Positions 17,007 to 27,530 are shown, numbered from the stretch's first letter. The stretch is 64,000 nt of DNA from Paraburkholderia phenazinium (GCF_900100735.1 NZ_FNCJ01000013.1:124001-188000), one strand, 5' to 3'. Notes: generated from the letters alone by a model not told the origin. A program made the numbers and translations.

Positions 17007-18133
17007 TACACTTCCACCAGAACGTTTTGCAATGCGTTGTAGACCGAATCGACCGAGATGCGCCCCATACAATCGGCGTGGTCGCCCTTCCAGGCGACGC
17101 AGGTGGTCGAATTGCGGTCACAGCGCCGAACCCATGCCACTTCGCGCCGGAAAATAAACGGTTGATCGCGGCATGGCATCTCAGCGATCGTCACCGGGAC
17201 GAACGGTACTTCACTCCAATAACGGCCCGCGCCATGAATCTGCGCGTTGCCGGGGCCGAACAGCGCCACCGTTGGCACGCCGATCAGGCGCCCCAGGTGG
17301 GCGACGCCCGTATCCGGGCACACCACTGCTCTCGCGCCGGCGAACAGATGCCACAACTCGCCCAGCCCGAGCCGCCCCGCCAGATTCGGGTGGTGCGGAT
17401 CCGGGTCGATGGCGCGGATCAGTTCCGCCTCGCCCGGGCCGCCGCTCCAGACCGGCACATAGCCAAGCGCCTCGACGCGCTGCGCAAGTTCGCGCCAGCG
17501 CCCATCCGGCCAGCGCTTGACTGCGGTGCTGGCGCCGGGATGCAGCACAACATAAGGTTGCGTAAGCAGATCCGCATCCGGCAGCGCCGCATGTGCAGGC
17601 GCCGGCCAGTCGCCCGGCCGGTAAGCACGCGGCGGCGCGCCTTCGATCAATTCGGTGGCCAGATCCGCCCATGCCGCCGGCGCAGCCGGATACGGCACGC
17701 TCTGGTTGACCGGCCAGTTCTTCCACGCCGGCACGTCACCCGCATGCGCGACGATCCAGCGACAGCCCGCGCCGAGCGCGAGCCAGCTATGCCGGTTGTC
17801 GCCGAGCACCAGACCGAGATCGTACGGGCCGGAATCTAGCACCCCTTTGACGGAAGCGAGGTCACGCGGGTCAAACGGTAAGGCAGTGACATCGAAGGGC
17901 CGCCCGGCATACAGCGGCACGATCGCCTTCGGACAGGCGAGAGCGATCTGCGCCTGCGGATACTGCGCACGCAGCTTCGCCAGCAGGGGCGTGAGCAACA
18001 ACGTGTCGCCCAGCAACAGATGATGCGCGAGGAGAATGCGCTGCACAGATGCCGGCCGGCGACGCAACGGCTTGAGCACGAGGCGCGGAATGGCCCGCCC
18101 GAAGATGCGGATACGCCCGGAAAGCCGGCTCAT
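17006..18133 (-). CDS. Glycosyltransferase family 9 (heptosyltransferase-like)
   Basis: A 375-residue protein of the ADP-heptose:LPS heptosyltransferase family. It shows ILLAHHLLLGDTLLLTPLLAKLR at the N-terminus (the family's GD.ll.tP pattern), VVLHPGASTAVKRWPDGRW in the middle and VCPDTGVAHLGRLIGVPTVALFGPGN near the C-terminus, the donor-binding signature. It probably works on the LPS inner core. The ATG at 18133 is the first good start, although no strong ribosome-binding site precedes it and the frame is open up to 18502. A CxxxH/C-rich tail (CRDQPFIFRREVAWVRRCDRN) is typical of some members. Its stop overlaps the start of the O-antigen ligase gene. Confidence 0.88.
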   Translation of the reverse strand: MSRLSGRIRIFGRAIPRLVLKPLRRRPASVQRILLAHHLLLGDTLLLTPLLAKLRAQYPQAQIALACPKAIVPLYAGRPFDVTALPFDPRDLASVKGVLDSGPYDLGLVLGDNRHSWLALGAGCRWIVAHAGDVPAWKNWPVNQSVPYPAAPAAWADLATELIEGAPPRAYRPGDWPAPAHAALPDADLLTQPYVVLHPGASTAVKRWPDGRWRELAQRVEALGYVPVWSGGPGEAELIRAIDPDPHHPNLAGRLGLGELWHLFAGARAVVCPDTGVAHLGRLIGVPTVALFGPGNAQIHGAGRYWSEVPFVPVTIAEMPCRDQPFIFRREVAWVRRCDRNSTTCVAWKGDHADCMGRISVDSVYNALQNVLVEV

Positions 18134-18498
18134 TGGGGCATCGGCACGTTGGTCCCGTCCGCGATCTGACTGGGCGCCGGCAGCCGGCTCGAGGTCGCGT
18201 TCCCCATGCAAAATCTCCAGCGGTATTCTTGTCGATAAAACTGACTTACGCTCCAGCGCCGGGCTGCGCCGCACGCGACAAAGCCGACGCGGTGACTGCG
18301 GGTACCCTGCACCCACCGTCTGACTGCGCCGGCACTGGAAGCGAAGTGAGAAACACAAATTGGCCGGTATTTGGTCTGACCCAATACCATATCGCGAAAA
18401 ATTATAGCATGCGCGGCAGGCTGGAAAGCCGCCCGGACGGGCCTGTGCGGGCGGACGCCGGGGGTATCTGGGCAGCATCGGCACGAGCTGTGCATCGG
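18134..18498. other. Gap upstream of the family 9 glycosyltransferase
   Basis: About 365 bp between two minus-strand glycosyltransferase genes. Frames through it look like shadows (Arg/Pro/Cys-rich). It contains an AT-rich patch with a perfect TATAAT on the minus strand near 18401. Confidence 0.4.
18401..18427 (-). promoter_or_regulatory. Candidate promoter (TATAAT) for the GT9 gene
   Basis: On the minus strand a perfect TATAAT (18401-18406) lies in a local AT-rich stretch. A weak TTTCCA -35 is found 15 bp upstream, so spacing is shorter than ideal. It would give a 5' leader of about 260 nt. Confidence 0.35.
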
Positions 18499-19581
18499 TC
18501 AATTCCCGCCGTGGATACGCTTGGCCAACACGAGCAACGCGTCGACATGGCCAGCCACGCTCGCGTCGTATAACACCGCGCCGCGCGCCACGCCGGACTG
18601 CAACGACTGCATCGGCGCTGTGGCGGCAAGCCGCTGCTGGACCGCACGCGCGAGCGTTGCGCGCAGGTCGGCCTCGTCATCCGGTGTGAAGACGAACTTG
18701 GCGTGCGCCGCGATCGCATCGCAACAGCCGATGCTCGACGGAAAGATCACCGGCGTGCCGCACATCACCGACTCGACGCCGACCAGCCCGAACGGCTCGT
18801 ATTTCGAGGCGAGGATCGTGAAATCGGCCGCGCGGTAGCCGTCCTCGATCTCCTTCACGTAGCCGATATAGCGCACCCGCTCCGAGGTGCGCGCAGGCGG
18901 ACGCCCCGCCACGGCGAGCACCACGGGCAGCGCGGTATCGCGCAGCGCCGCTTCGATCAGCGGCAAACCCTTGCGCTCGTGACTGCTTGATGGAAACAGC
19001 AGCACGATCTCGTCATCCGCGAAGCCGAACTTGCGCCGCAACTCGGCGCGCCGCGTGGCATCGACCGGTGTGAAGCGCGCGCCGTCGACGGGCGGATACA
19101 GCACCTGGATTTTCGCTGCGTCGATGCCATAGAGTTCACGCAGTTCGTCGTGCATCAACTGCGAGTGCGCGACGATCACGTTCGACGTCTCGTACTGACG
19201 GCGCTCGAGCGCGATCTGCCAGCGGTCCGAGCGCTTGTGCGGCCGCCCGGTCGCACGCAGGAATCCGAGGTGGGTGCCGCCGCAGATCGCGATCTCGGAC
19301 GAGTCGACCCGATTGCAGCCAATCAGCACATCGACCTTGGCAGCGCGGCGCGCGTGGCGCAGCCGCCAGGAAAACCAGCGATCGCGCAGCTTGCCCGGCA
19401 AGAACGAGACATTGATGCGATGCGCCTCGACCATGCGGCTTTCCGGCACCGACATATCGAACCGGCGCGCGAAGAAGGCCAGTTCGCTGCCCGCGGCAGC
19501 GAAGCCGCGCACCAGGTCCATCGCATAGCGCTCGAGGCCGCCACTATGTTTCAGCGCATTACTGGAGAGTCCGATTTTCAT
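18499..19581 (-). CDS. GT-B glycosyltransferase, family 4 type
   Basis: A 360-residue glycosyltransferase. The N-terminus MKIGLSSNALKHSGGLERYA has the GG loop of family 4, and the C-terminal half contains VLLFPSSSHERKGLPLIEAA and the E-x7-E element in KYEPFGLVGVESVMCGTPVI. It likely transfers a sugar in LPS or a related envelope glycan. It lies between msbA (148 bp upstream on the same strand) and the GT9 gene. Donor sugar unknown. Confidence 0.9.
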   Translation of the reverse strand: MKIGLSSNALKHSGGLERYAMDLVRGFAAAGSELAFFARRFDMSVPESRMVEAHRINVSFLPGKLRDRWFSWRLRHARRAAKVDVLIGCNRVDSSEIAICGGTHLGFLRATGRPHKRSDRWQIALERRQYETSNVIVAHSQLMHDELRELYGIDAAKIQVLYPPVDGARFTPVDATRRAELRRKFGFADDEIVLLFPSSSHERKGLPLIEAALRDTALPVVLAVAGRPPARTSERVRYIGYVKEIEDGYRAADFTILASKYEPFGLVGVESVMCGTPVIFPSSIGCCDAIAAHAKFVFTPDDEADLRATLARAVQQRLAATAPMQSLQSGVARGAVLYDASVAGHVDALLVLAKRIHGGN

Positions 19582-19728
19582 TATTCAGACGAGTACGCGC
19601 GGGGCGCCGGTCAAACGTAAAGGGGAAATCAGCCGCGCGGCTGCCGGAACAGCCGTGCCACAGCACGGCTGCGGCACGGATTAGAGCACACGCAGGATTC
19701 GATTGACTTTCAGCGTGGCGTCAAAACG

Positions 19729-21525
19729 TCAGGCCGCGTTCTGCTGGAACTGGATGCGATGCAGATGCGCGTAGAGGCCGTCTTGCTCGAGCAGTTCGCG
19801 ATGACTGCCGCGCTCGACGATACGCCCTGCTTCCAGCACCAGAATCCGGTCCGCGCGCTCGATAGTCGAGAGCCGGTGCGCGATGACGAGCGTGGTGCGT
19901 CCCTTCATCAGTGTTTCTAGCGCCGCCTGGACGTGGCGCTCCGACTCCGAATCGAGCGCCGAGGTGGCCTCGTCGAGGATCAGGATCGGCGCATTCTTGT
20001 AGATGGCGCGTGCGATCGCCAGACGCTGGCGTTGACCGCCCGAGAGCATCAGGCCGTTGTCGCCGACCAGCGTCTCGGTGCCCTTCGGCATGGACTGCAC
20101 GGTGTCCCACAGATTGGCAGCCTGCAGCGCGGCCTTGACCTTCTCCGGATCTGCCGTTTGGCCGTAGGCAACGTTGTGCGCAATCGTGTCGTTGAACAGC
20201 ACGACGTCCTGGCTCACCATCGCGATCTGGCTGCGCAGCGCGTGAATGCCGTATTCCGGCAACGCCACGCCGTCGACCAGGATCTCGCCGCTGGTCGGAT
20301 CGAAGAAACGCGGCAGCAGATTGACGAGCGTGGTCTTGCCGCTGCCCGAGGGACCCGCGAGCGCCACCATTTCGCCCGGCGCAACCTTGAACGACACACG
20401 GTCGAGGGTCTGCCGGTCGTGCGTGCTGGTGGCGCCGTAGTTGAACGAGACATCGCGGAATTCGACTTCGCCGGATGCGTGCTCGAGCGGCTTGCCGCCG
20501 CCTTGCGGCTCGGCCGGTTCGTCGATCAGGCCGAAAATCAGCTCGGCCGCGGTCATGCCGCGTTGCAGCGGCTGGTTGACGTCCATCAGGTGCTTGAGCG
20601 GCGAGACGATCAGCAGCATCGACGTAATGAACGCAACGAAGCCGCCCACCGTCGTGCCGCCGTGCGCCGATTGCACGACCGCAATCGTCACCACCACCGC
20701 AACCGCGACCGACGCCAGAAACTGGGTCAGCGGCTGGGCGAGTCCGCCGGAAGTCGTCATGCGCAGCGAGTAACCGCGCAGACGCCGGCTCATTTCGGCG
20801 AAGCGGTCAATCTCGTACTTCTCGCCGTTATGCACCTTGACCACCTTGTAGCCGCCCACTGTCTCCTCGACGATGTAGGACAGCTCGTTGGTGAGCATCT
20901 GGTTTTCGCGGTTAAGCCGGCGCAGCTTGCGGTTGATCTTGCCGATCACCCAACCGATCAACGGCAGCATCACCGCGACAATCAGCGTGAGCTTCCAGTC
21001 CAGGTAGAACAGGTAGCCGAGCAGGAACAGGACTGTCAGCGAATCGCGCACCAGCGTGACCATGACGCCCAGCAGCACGTTGAGAATCTGGTTGACCTCG
21101 AAGACGATGGCATTGATCACCGTGCTGGCCGTCTCGCGCTGGAAAAAACCCACGCTGGTATGGACCATCCGTTCGAACATCTCCAGGCGCAAGCGGAGAA
21201 GGATCGTATTCGAGACGTATGCGATCAGATAACCCGAAGCGTATTGGGAGACGCCCCGCACCAGCGCGAGCCCGATCACGCCGAGCGGCACCATCCACGC
21301 CAAACCGTGGACGGCATGCGTGCCAAAGCCCTTGTCCAGCAGCGGCCTGAGCAGCACGGGAATGAGTGCGTCGGTGCCGGCGCTGACGCCCATGGCGGCA
21401 ATTGCACCAATCAGGGTCCACAGGATCGGCTTGATATACGGCCAGAGCCGGCGGAGTAAGACGAAAGGCGACGAGGCATCGCCTGATCCACCGATGACTT
21501 TGCTTAAAGTGGGCTTCGCGCTCAA
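19729..21525 (-). CDS. msbA: Lipid A export ABC transporter MsbA (permease-ATPase), TTG start
   Basis: MsbA flips lipid A-core across the inner membrane. Six transmembrane helices (about residues 20-310) precede an ATPase domain with Walker [11 protein letters not shown]-loop [11 protein letters not shown], signature [14 protein letters not shown], Walker [13 protein letters not shown] and H-loop AHRLST. The frame is open to a GTG at 21558, but a TTG at 21525 has AGAGG 6 bp upstream and gives the common N-terminus (M)[12 protein letters not shown], 598 residues. I therefore prefer TTG. It heads a minus-strand run of LPS glycosyltransferase genes. Confidence 0.93.
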   Translation of the reverse strand: MSAKPTLSKVIGGSGDASSPFVLLRRLWPYIKPILWTLIGAIAAMGVSAGTDALIPVLLRPLLDKGFGTHAVHGLAWMVPLGVIGLALVRGVSQYASGYLIAYVSNTILLRLRLEMFERMVHTSVGFFQRETASTVINAIVFEVNQILNVLLGVMVTLVRDSLTVLFLLGYLFYLDWKLTLIVAVMLPLIGWVIGKINRKLRRLNRENQMLTNELSYIVEETVGGYKVVKVHNGEKYEIDRFAEMSRRLRGYSLRMTTSGGLAQPLTQFLASVAVAVVVTIAVVQSAHGGTTVGGFVAFITSMLLIVSPLKHLMDVNQPLQRGMTAAELIFGLIDEPAEPQGGGKPLEHASGEVEFRDVSFNYGATSTHDRQTLDRVSFKVAPGEMVALAGPSGSGKTTLVNLLPRFFDPTSGEILVDGVALPEYGIHALRSQIAMVSQDVVLFNDTIAHNVAYGQTADPEKVKAALQAANLWDTVQSMPKGTETLVGDNGLMLSGGQRQRLAIARAIYKNAPILILDEATSALDSESERHVQAALETLMKGRTTLVIAHRLSTIERADRILVLEAGRIVERGSHRELLEQDGLYAHLHRIQFQQNAA

Positions 21526-21694
21526 GGAATCCTCTAGGAAGGCGAACTTGGCGCCCACCCGACAGGTCGACGCACAAAATACCGCATTGTAAACGCTTGG
21601 GCGGTCGCAGCGACCGCCCCGTTGTGCCAGGCTAACACCTTACTGACAACGGGCTTTCAGCCGTGTGTCCATGGGTCGAAAGGGGCGCGCTGTG

Positions 21695-21700
21695 TATACT
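21695..21700 (+). promoter_or_regulatory. Candidate -10 element for the WaaE-like gene
   Basis: TATACT lies about 47 bp upstream of the glycosyltransferase ATG at 21747, in a GTGTATACTTG context. No good -35 is seen at 17 bp, so the call is weak. Confidence 0.3.
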
Positions 21701-21746
21701 TGCGCGACGCGTTTTGCCCACCCCGCACCCTCTCCGCTATTCAGGC

Positions 21747-22508
21747 ATGAAAGAAACCACCCTCGGCGTCGCCCTCATCACCAGGAATGCGGCGCCGCGC
21801 CTGGCCGAATGCCTCGCCGCTGTGGCGTTCGCCGATGCGATCGTCGTGATCGACGGCGGCAGCACCGACGGCACCGTCGAGATTGCCCGCGCCCACGGCG
21901 CCCGGGTGCTGCAGCAGACCGACTGGCCCGGCTTCGGGCCGCAAAAGAACCGCGCGCTCGACGCGCTCGACACCGACTGGATCCTGTCCATCGATGCCGA
22001 CGAAATCGTCACGCCGGAACTCGCTGCCGCGATTCGAGCCGAGCTGGCCGCACCGGCCGCCGAGGTGTACGCCGTGGACCGCCTGTCGAGCTTTTGCGGA
22101 CATTGGATCCACCACAGTGGCTGGTATCCGGACTGGATCCCGCGCCTCTTCAAGCGCGGCGCTGCGCGCTTCTCGGACGACCTCGTGCATGAGCGGCTGG
22201 TGTTCGACACCCCAGCGCAACGGCTGACCGGCAAGCTGATGCACTACTCCTACGAAGACTTCGACACCGTGCTGCGCAAGCTCGACGCTTATTCGACGGC
22301 GGGCGCGCAGCAGCGTCATGCTGCAGGTAAAGGCGGGAGTTTCGGCAAGGCGCTCGGGCGTGGGCTATGGGCATTCGTCCGCACCTACGTGCTGCGGCGC
22401 GGCTTTCTCGACGGCCGAGCCGGCTTCATGATCGCGGTGTTCAATGCGGAAACGGTGTACTACCGGTTTCTGAAGCTCGCGCACCTGAGCGAGCGCGAGC
22501 GGCGTTAA
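21747..22508 (+). CDS. Glycosyltransferase family 2, WaaE/KdtX-like
   Basis: A 253-residue GT-A glycosyltransferase resembling the WaaE/KdtX LPS core beta-1,4-glucosyltransferase. It shows LGVALITRNAAPRLAECLAA, the donor motif IVVIDGGSTDGTVEIA, the metal-binding SIDADEIVTPEL (DxD-type) and the family-typical WIHHSGWYPDWIPRLFKRG followed by VHERLVF. The chosen ATG at 21747 drops a 28-residue upstream extension that looks non-coding. It is divergent from msbA and converges on dnaE, so it has its own promoter. Confidence 0.9.
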   Translation: MKETTLGVALITRNAAPRLAECLAAVAFADAIVVIDGGSTDGTVEIARAHGARVLQQTDWPGFGPQKNRALDALDTDWILSIDADEIVTPELAAAIRAELAAPAAEVYAVDRLSSFCGHWIHHSGWYPDWIPRLFKRGAARFSDDLVHERLVFDTPAQRLTGKLMHYSYEDFDTVLRKLDAYSTAGAQQRHAAGKGGSFGKALGRGLWAFVRTYVLRRGFLDGRAGFMIAVFNAETVYYRFLKLAHLSERERR

Positions 22509-22527
22509 GCCCGGCTTCGCGCCGGGC
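22509..22527 (+). terminator. Hairpin directly after the WaaE-like gene
   Basis: GCCCGGC-TTCGC-GCCGGGC, a perfect 7-bp stem, starts immediately after the stop codon. There is no U-tract on the plus strand, so termination would be inefficient or Rho-assisted. Confidence 0.45.
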
Positions 22528-22533
22528 GCCACG

Positions 22534-22572
22534 TAAAAGCCCGCGCCAGCCCGATTGGGCAAAAACGCGGGC
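22534..22572 (-). terminator. Intrinsic terminator of dnaE
   Basis: GCCCGCG (22539-22545) pairs with CGCGGGC (22566-22572), with an inner GCCC/GGGC pair, and is followed on the minus strand by TTTT. It lies a few bases past the dnaE stop. Confidence 0.65.
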
Positions 22573-22580
22573 CATATCGG

Positions 22581-25500
22581 TCAATACACGATTTCGATCG
22601 AACTACCGGCGAACTCGCCACGCAGCGCGGCGAGCAGTTCGTCAGTGGGTTTGACGCGCCAGGCATCGCCGAGACGAACCTCACCTTGCGCATTCTCGCT
22701 GCGATAGACGATCTGCACCGCGAGACCGTTCGGAATCTGCACGGCCTGACGCTGACGCCCGCCGTCGCCGCCGAAGCCACCGCCATTTCGGCCACCGCCA
22801 CCACCGCCGCGCGTTGGCGCTGCAGGCGCTTGCGCGGCTTGCGGCTCGTCGGCGCCGGCGCTGTGCGCCTCCAGCACGCGACGCAGCGCGAGCGCATCGG
22901 CATTGCCGTTCATCTGCACCTTGACGGCTTCCGCATAACGGCAACGGGCGCGGCCGAGGTCCATCACGGTGTCGACCGTGAAGCGGATGCCGCCGGTGAA
23001 CGCGTCGTTACGCGCCATGCCCTGCACCACCAGCAACTCGTCTTCCTTGAAGAGTTGCTTATACGCTTCGAACGTCTCGTTGAAGACCGTCACTTCGCAT
23101 TGACCGGTGCCGTCGTCGAGCAGCGCGATCAGCATCTTGCCGCGCTGGGTCATCTGCGTGCGCAACGAGGCGATCACGCCGGCAATCAGCTTGTCGCGCC
23201 CTTCCTTCAACTCGCCGATCTTCTGGCGCGCGAAGCGGCGCACTTCGTCCTTGTAGGCGTCGAACAGATGGCCTGACAGGTAGAAACCGAGCGCGCCCTT
23301 CTCTTCCTGCAGCTTCTTCTTTTCCGGCCATTCGGGTTCGTCGACCAGCTCATGGCCTTGCGACGGCGCGTCGCCCATGTCGAACAGGCCTGCCTGCATG
23401 GCGTTGGCGCTCGCCTGGTCGGCGGCTTCCATGGCGAGCGACACCGACGCGATCAACTGCGCGCGATTCGCATGCAGCGTGTCGAACGCGCCGGCGCGGA
23501 TCAGCGCCTCGATCGTGCGGCGATTGACCACACGGCGGTCGATGCGGTTGCAGAAATCGAACAGGTCGATAAACGGACCTTCTTCGCGCGCGCGCAGGAT
23601 TTCTTCAATCGCGTTCTGGCCGCTGCCCTTGATGGCGCCGAGACCGTAGCGGATCGTCTTCGAACGCTTGCCGTCCGCTTCCGCCACCGGCTCGAAGCGA
23701 TACGCCGACAGATTGATGTCCGGCGGCAACACGGCCATCTTGTTCGTGATGCAGTCTTCGAACAGGATCTTGACCTTGTCGGTATCGTCCATGGCGAGCG
23801 ACATATTCGCTGCCATGAATTCGGCCGGATGGTGCGCCTTCAGCCACGCGGTGTGATACGCGAGCAGTGCGTAGGCGGCCGCGTGCGACTTGTTGAAGCC
23901 GTAGCCGGCGAACTTCTCCATCAAGTCGAAGATTTCGTCGGCCTTCTCGCCGGTCAGCCCGTTTTTCCCGGCGCCCTGGCGGAACAGCTCGCGATGCTCG
24001 GCCATTTCCTCGGCCTTCTTCTTACCCATCGCGCGACGCAGCAAGTCGGCGCCACCGAGCGAGTAGCCGCCGATGATCTGCGCCATCTGCATCACCTGCT
24101 CCTGATAGACCATGATGCCGTAGGTCTCTTTCAGAATGGGCTCGACGCGCGGATCGGGATACTCCACCACCTCGCGGCCGTGCTTACGCGCACAGAAGCT
24201 CGGGATCAGGTCCATCGGGCCCGGACGGTACAACGCCACCAGCGCGATGATGTCCTCGAAGCGGTCTGGCTGGGCGTCTTTCAGCATGCCTTGCATGCCG
24301 CGGCTTTCCAGCTGGAACACGGCGACCGTGTTGGCCTTCTTGAGGATCGAGAACGAGGCCGGATCGTCGAGCGGCACCTGCGCAAGCGACCAGTCCTGCT
24401 TCGACGGATCGAGCCTGCGGATATAGCGCTCGGCCCAGTCCAGAATGGTGAGCGTGGTCAGGCCCAAGAAGTCGAACTTGACGAGGCCGACCGCTTCCAC
24501 GTCGTCCTTGTCGTACTGGCTAACGACGCCGCTCTCGTCACCCTGGGTGTAGAGCGGACAGAAATCGGTCAGCTTGCCCGGGGCGATCAGCACGCCGCCG
24601 GCGTGCATGCCGACGTTACGCGTCAGGCCCTCGACACGCTGCGCGAGCTCGAGCAGCTGATGCACTTCGTCTTCGTTGTCGAAGCGCTCCTGCAGGAGCG
24701 GCTCTTCCTTCATCGCGTCGGCGATGGTGACGTGCTTGCCGGGCTTGAACGGAATCAGCTTGGCGATACCGTCCGTGAACATGTAGCCGAGATCGAGCAC
24801 GCGGCCGATGTCGCGCACCGCAGCCTTCGCCGCCATCGTGCCGAAGGTGGCGATCTGCGAGACCGCATCCGCACCGTACTTTTCCTTCACGTACTGAATC
24901 ACACGGTCACGGCCGTGCTGGCAGAAGTCGATGTCGAAGTCAGGCATCGACACCCGTTCCGGATTCAGGAAACGTTCGAACAGCAGGTTGTAGCGCAGCG
25001 GATCGAGGTCGGTCACGCCGAGCGCGTATGCGACGAGCGAGCCCGCGCCCGAACCCCGGCCCGGCCCCACCGGCACGCCGTTGTTCTTGGCCCAGTTGAT
25101 GAAGTCTGCAACGATCAGGAAGTAGCCCGGGAAGCCCATCTTGATGATCGTGCCGCACTCGAATTCGAGGCGCTTGTAGTACGTCTCGCGCTGCGCGTCG
25201 CGCTCGGCCTCGTTCGGGTACAACTGCTCGAGCCGCTTTTCCAGCCCCTCTTTCGACAGATGCACCAGATAGTCGTCGAGCGACATGCCGTCCGGCGTCG
25301 GGAACAGCGGTAGCTTCGGCTTGCCGAGTTCGAGCGTCAGATTGCAGCGGCGGGCGATTTCAACGGTATTGGCAAGCGCCGACGGAATATCCGCGAACAG
25401 CGCGGCCATTTCGTCTTGCGTGCGGAAATACTGCTCGGTCGTGAAGCGCTTCTGGCGACGCGGATTAGCGAGCATGTCGCCTTCCGAAATACACACACGC

Positions 25501-26147
25501 GCTTCGTGCGCGGTGAAGTCGTCGGGCGTCATGAACTGCAACGGGTGGGTGGCCACCACCGGCAGTTTCAGCGAGGCCGCGAGCGCCACCGCCTGCTGCA
25601 CATAGGCTTCACCGCCCGGCTGGCCGCAGCGCTGCAACTCGATGTAGAAAGCGTTGGGGAAGACCTTGGCCCAATGCTGCGCATTGCGCTTGGCCGCTTC
25701 CTCGTTGCCGGCGGCGAGCGCCATGCCGATATCGCCCGTCTGCGCGCCGGACAGCGCGAGCAGCCCTTCGCCGAGACCGGTCTCGAGCCAGCCGGCTTCG
25801 AGTTCGGCGCGGCCGCGATATTGATTGGTGAGCCACGCTTTGGTCAGCAACTCGCACAGATTCAGATAGCCGCGTTTGTCTTTAACCAGAAGCAGCAACC
25901 GCGAAGGCTTGTCGCGATCATCCGGATTGGTGATCCAGACGTCGCAGCCGGCAATGGGTTTGACCCCTTTGCCGCGGGCTTCCTTATAGAAACGGACGAG
26001 GCCGAAGGCGTTGCCGAGGTCGGTGAGCGCGAGCGCGCCCTGACCGTCTTTGGCCGCGGCCGCGACGATGTCGTCAAGGCGCACAATGCCATCGGCAATC
26101 GAGAATTCGGAGTGAACGCGGAGATGAACGAAGCGAGGATCTGACAT
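22581..26147 (-). CDS. dnaE: DNA polymerase III subunit alpha
   Basis: The replicative polymerase of the holoenzyme. At 1188 residues it has the length of DnaE1. The N-terminal PHP domain opens FVHLRVHSEFSIADGIVRLD. The polymerase core has GPGRGSGAGSLVAYALGVTD, the catalytic PDFDIDF (about residue 400) and YGFNKSHAAAYALLAYHTAW; an OB-fold follows (QMTQRGKMLIALLDDGTGQ). A Gly-rich patch (TRGGGGGGRNGGGFGGDGG) between the OB domain and the C-terminus is an unusual linker. Start ATG at 26147. It appears monocistronic with an intrinsic terminator. An open antisense frame of more than 600 codons is a codon-bias shadow. Confidence 0.97.
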   Translation of the reverse strand: MSDPRFVHLRVHSEFSIADGIVRLDDIVAAAAKDGQGALALTDLGNAFGLVRFYKEARGKGVKPIAGCDVWITNPDDRDKPSRLLLLVKDKRGYLNLCELLTKAWLTNQYRGRAELEAGWLETGLGEGLLALSGAQTGDIGMALAAGNEEAAKRNAQHWAKVFPNAFYIELQRCGQPGGEAYVQQAVALAASLKLPVVATHPLQFMTPDDFTAHEARVCISEGDMLANPRRQKRFTTEQYFRTQDEMAALFADIPSALANTVEIARRCNLTLELGKPKLPLFPTPDGMSLDDYLVHLSKEGLEKRLEQLYPNEAERDAQRETYYKRLEFECGTIIKMGFPGYFLIVADFINWAKNNGVPVGPGRGSGAGSLVAYALGVTDLDPLRYNLLFERFLNPERVSMPDFDIDFCQHGRDRVIQYVKEKYGADAVSQIATFGTMAAKAAVRDIGRVLDLGYMFTDGIAKLIPFKPGKHVTIADAMKEEPLLQERFDNEDEVHQLLELAQRVEGLTRNVGMHAGGVLIAPGKLTDFCPLYTQGDESGVVSQYDKDDVEAVGLVKFDFLGLTTLTILDWAERYIRRLDPSKQDWSLAQVPLDDPASFSILKKANTVAVFQLESRGMQGMLKDAQPDRFEDIIALVALYRPGPMDLIPSFCARKHGREVVEYPDPRVEPILKETYGIMVYQEQVMQMAQIIGGYSLGGADLLRRAMGKKKAEEMAEHRELFRQGAGKNGLTGEKADEIFDLMEKFAGYGFNKSHAAAYALLAYHTAWLKAHHPAEFMAANMSLAMDDTDKVKILFEDCITNKMAVLPPDINLSAYRFEPVAEADGKRSKTIRYGLGAIKGSGQNAIEEILRAREEGPFIDLFDFCNRIDRRVVNRRTIEALIRAGAFDTLHANRAQLIASVSLAMEAADQASANAMQAGLFDMGDAPSQGHELVDEPEWPEKKKLQEEKGALGFYLSGHLFDAYKDEVRRFARQKIGELKEGRDKLIAGVIASLRTQMTQRGKMLIALLDDGTGQCEVTVFNETFEAYKQLFKEDELLVVQGMARNDAFTGGIRFTVDTVMDLGRARCRYAEAVKVQMNGNADALALRRVLEAHSAGADEPQAAQAPAAPTRGGGGGGRNGGGFGGDGGRQRQAVQIPNGLAVQIVYRSENAQGEVRLGDAWRVKPTDELLAALRGEFAGSSIEIVY

Positions 26148-26482
26148 GGGCGTTATTGTAACTCCACCCTCCCGAAGATTTGAGACGAAGCGGACACGTT
26201 AGCCATCCGGCCAGGGGGCTGACGGGCGGCGCGAGTCGCGAACGGTTATCGAGCCGGTTGTGCGAGTCAGGAATTGCGCGCTACACCGGACAAATCACGT
26301 GCACCTTGCGCTGCCGCAACCTGATAGCTATTCGGCCGACTCGGGCAATCCGGCCGGTTGAGGGATAATACGGGTTTCGCCCAATTTGCCGTGGCCGCGC
26401 CACGCACGCGGCGCTTGCTGCCGCACGCGCGGCTTACAACGCTGTTTGCAGCGCCGCCGGGCCACTTTACCGCTGGACCATC
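26148..26482. other. Divergent region between dnaE and trhO
   Basis: About 335 bp with no coding frame. A GATAAT hexamer at 26364-26369 could be a -10 for trhO, without a good -35. Nothing else is recognisable. Confidence 0.35.
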
Positions 26483-27346
26483 ATGAGCATCGTCAATCTC
26501 GCCGCCTACCAATTCGCGACCCTCGAAGCCACAGCCGAGTGGCGTCCGCTCGTCACTGAGCGCTGCAACGCACTCGGTCTGCGCGGCACGATCCTGCTCG
26601 CGCCGGAGGGTATCAACCTGTTCGTCGCGGGCGCGCCGGAAGCGGCCAGCGCGTTTATGGACTACATCCGCCACGACCCGCTGTTCGAGGGCAAGTTCGC
26701 GAACCTGCAGTTCAAGGAAAGCGTGTCGGAGAAGCAACCGTTCCGCCGCATGCTGGTGAAGCTGAAGCGCGAGATCATCACCATGAAGAAGCCGGCGATC
26801 CGCCCGGAACTGGGCCGCGCGCCGTCCGTGGACGCGCCCACGCTGAAGGCGTGGCTGGACCGCGGCCACGACGACGCAGGCCGCCCGGTGGTGATGCTGG
26901 ACACGCGCAACGCATTTGAAGTGGACGTAGGCACGTTCGACGACGCACTCGACTACCGAATTAACAAATTCAGCGAGTTCCCGGCGGTGATCGAGCAGAA
27001 CCGCGCGGACCTGGAAGGCAAGACGGTCGTCTCGTTCTGCACGGGCGGGATTCGCTGCGAGAAGGCGGCGATCCACATGAAGGAAGTGGGCATCGAGAAC
27101 GTGTACCAACTCGAAGGCGGCATCCTGAAGTATTTCGAGGAAGTGGGCGGCGCGCACTACCACGGCGAGTGCTTCGTGTTCGACTACCGCACGGCGCTGG
27201 ATCCGGAACTGAAGCCGACAGCGACGGCACAATGCTTCGGCTGCCGGGCGGTGGTGAGTCCGCAGGCGCAGCAGTCGCCGCTGTATGTGCCGGGCAAGAC
27301 ATGCCCGGAGTGCCACCCGGAGCGTAACGCCGCGCGCGCGGCGTGA
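26483..27346 (+). CDS. trhO: tRNA uridine(34) hydroxylase TrhO (YceA), rhodanese-domain protein
   Basis: TrhO hydroxylates U34 of several tRNAs using prephenate-dependent chemistry or O2. The 287-residue protein has the N-terminal acylphosphatase-like part ([17 protein letters not shown]) and the rhodanese domain with the catalytic Cys in [16 protein letters not shown]-terminal cysteine cluster (CFGCRAVVS and CPECH) resembles a zinc site. It is followed after 184 bp by gluQRS, another tRNA-modification gene on the same strand, though the spacing suggests separate transcripts. Confidence 0.93.
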   Translation: MSIVNLAAYQFATLEATAEWRPLVTERCNALGLRGTILLAPEGINLFVAGAPEAASAFMDYIRHDPLFEGKFANLQFKESVSEKQPFRRMLVKLKREIITMKKPAIRPELGRAPSVDAPTLKAWLDRGHDDAGRPVVMLDTRNAFEVDVGTFDDALDYRINKFSEFPAVIEQNRADLEGKTVVSFCTGGIRCEKAAIHMKEVGIENVYQLEGGILKYFEEVGGAHYHGECFVFDYRTALDPELKPTATAQCFGCRAVVSPQAQQSPLYVPGKTCPECHPERNAARAA

Positions 27347-27530
27347 TGGTCACGGCGGATTTCGTGCGTTGATCGATGCGTAGACGACGTGATCCGATGC
27401 ACGATTCGATACGCGCTCATAGACCTCTGCCGCTACGCGAATGGAGGACCTGCACGAACGCCACCTCTGCGGCGGCAACGCGCAGGCGTTGGAGCAAGAG
27501 CGAGAACGGCACCGGATCGAGAACCAGAAC

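Noticed and set aside
14367-22508. LPS glycosyltransferase block as a horizontally acquired island
   Set aside because: No integrase, IS element, flanking repeat or tRNA is seen, and base composition resembles the neighbours; msbA and waaE-like genes are core functions.
23352-25313. Antisense open frame of 653 codons across dnaE
   Set aside because: Codon-bias shadow of a GC-rich gene: composition is Arg/His/Leu-rich with no domain, and the sense strand encodes a complete DnaE.
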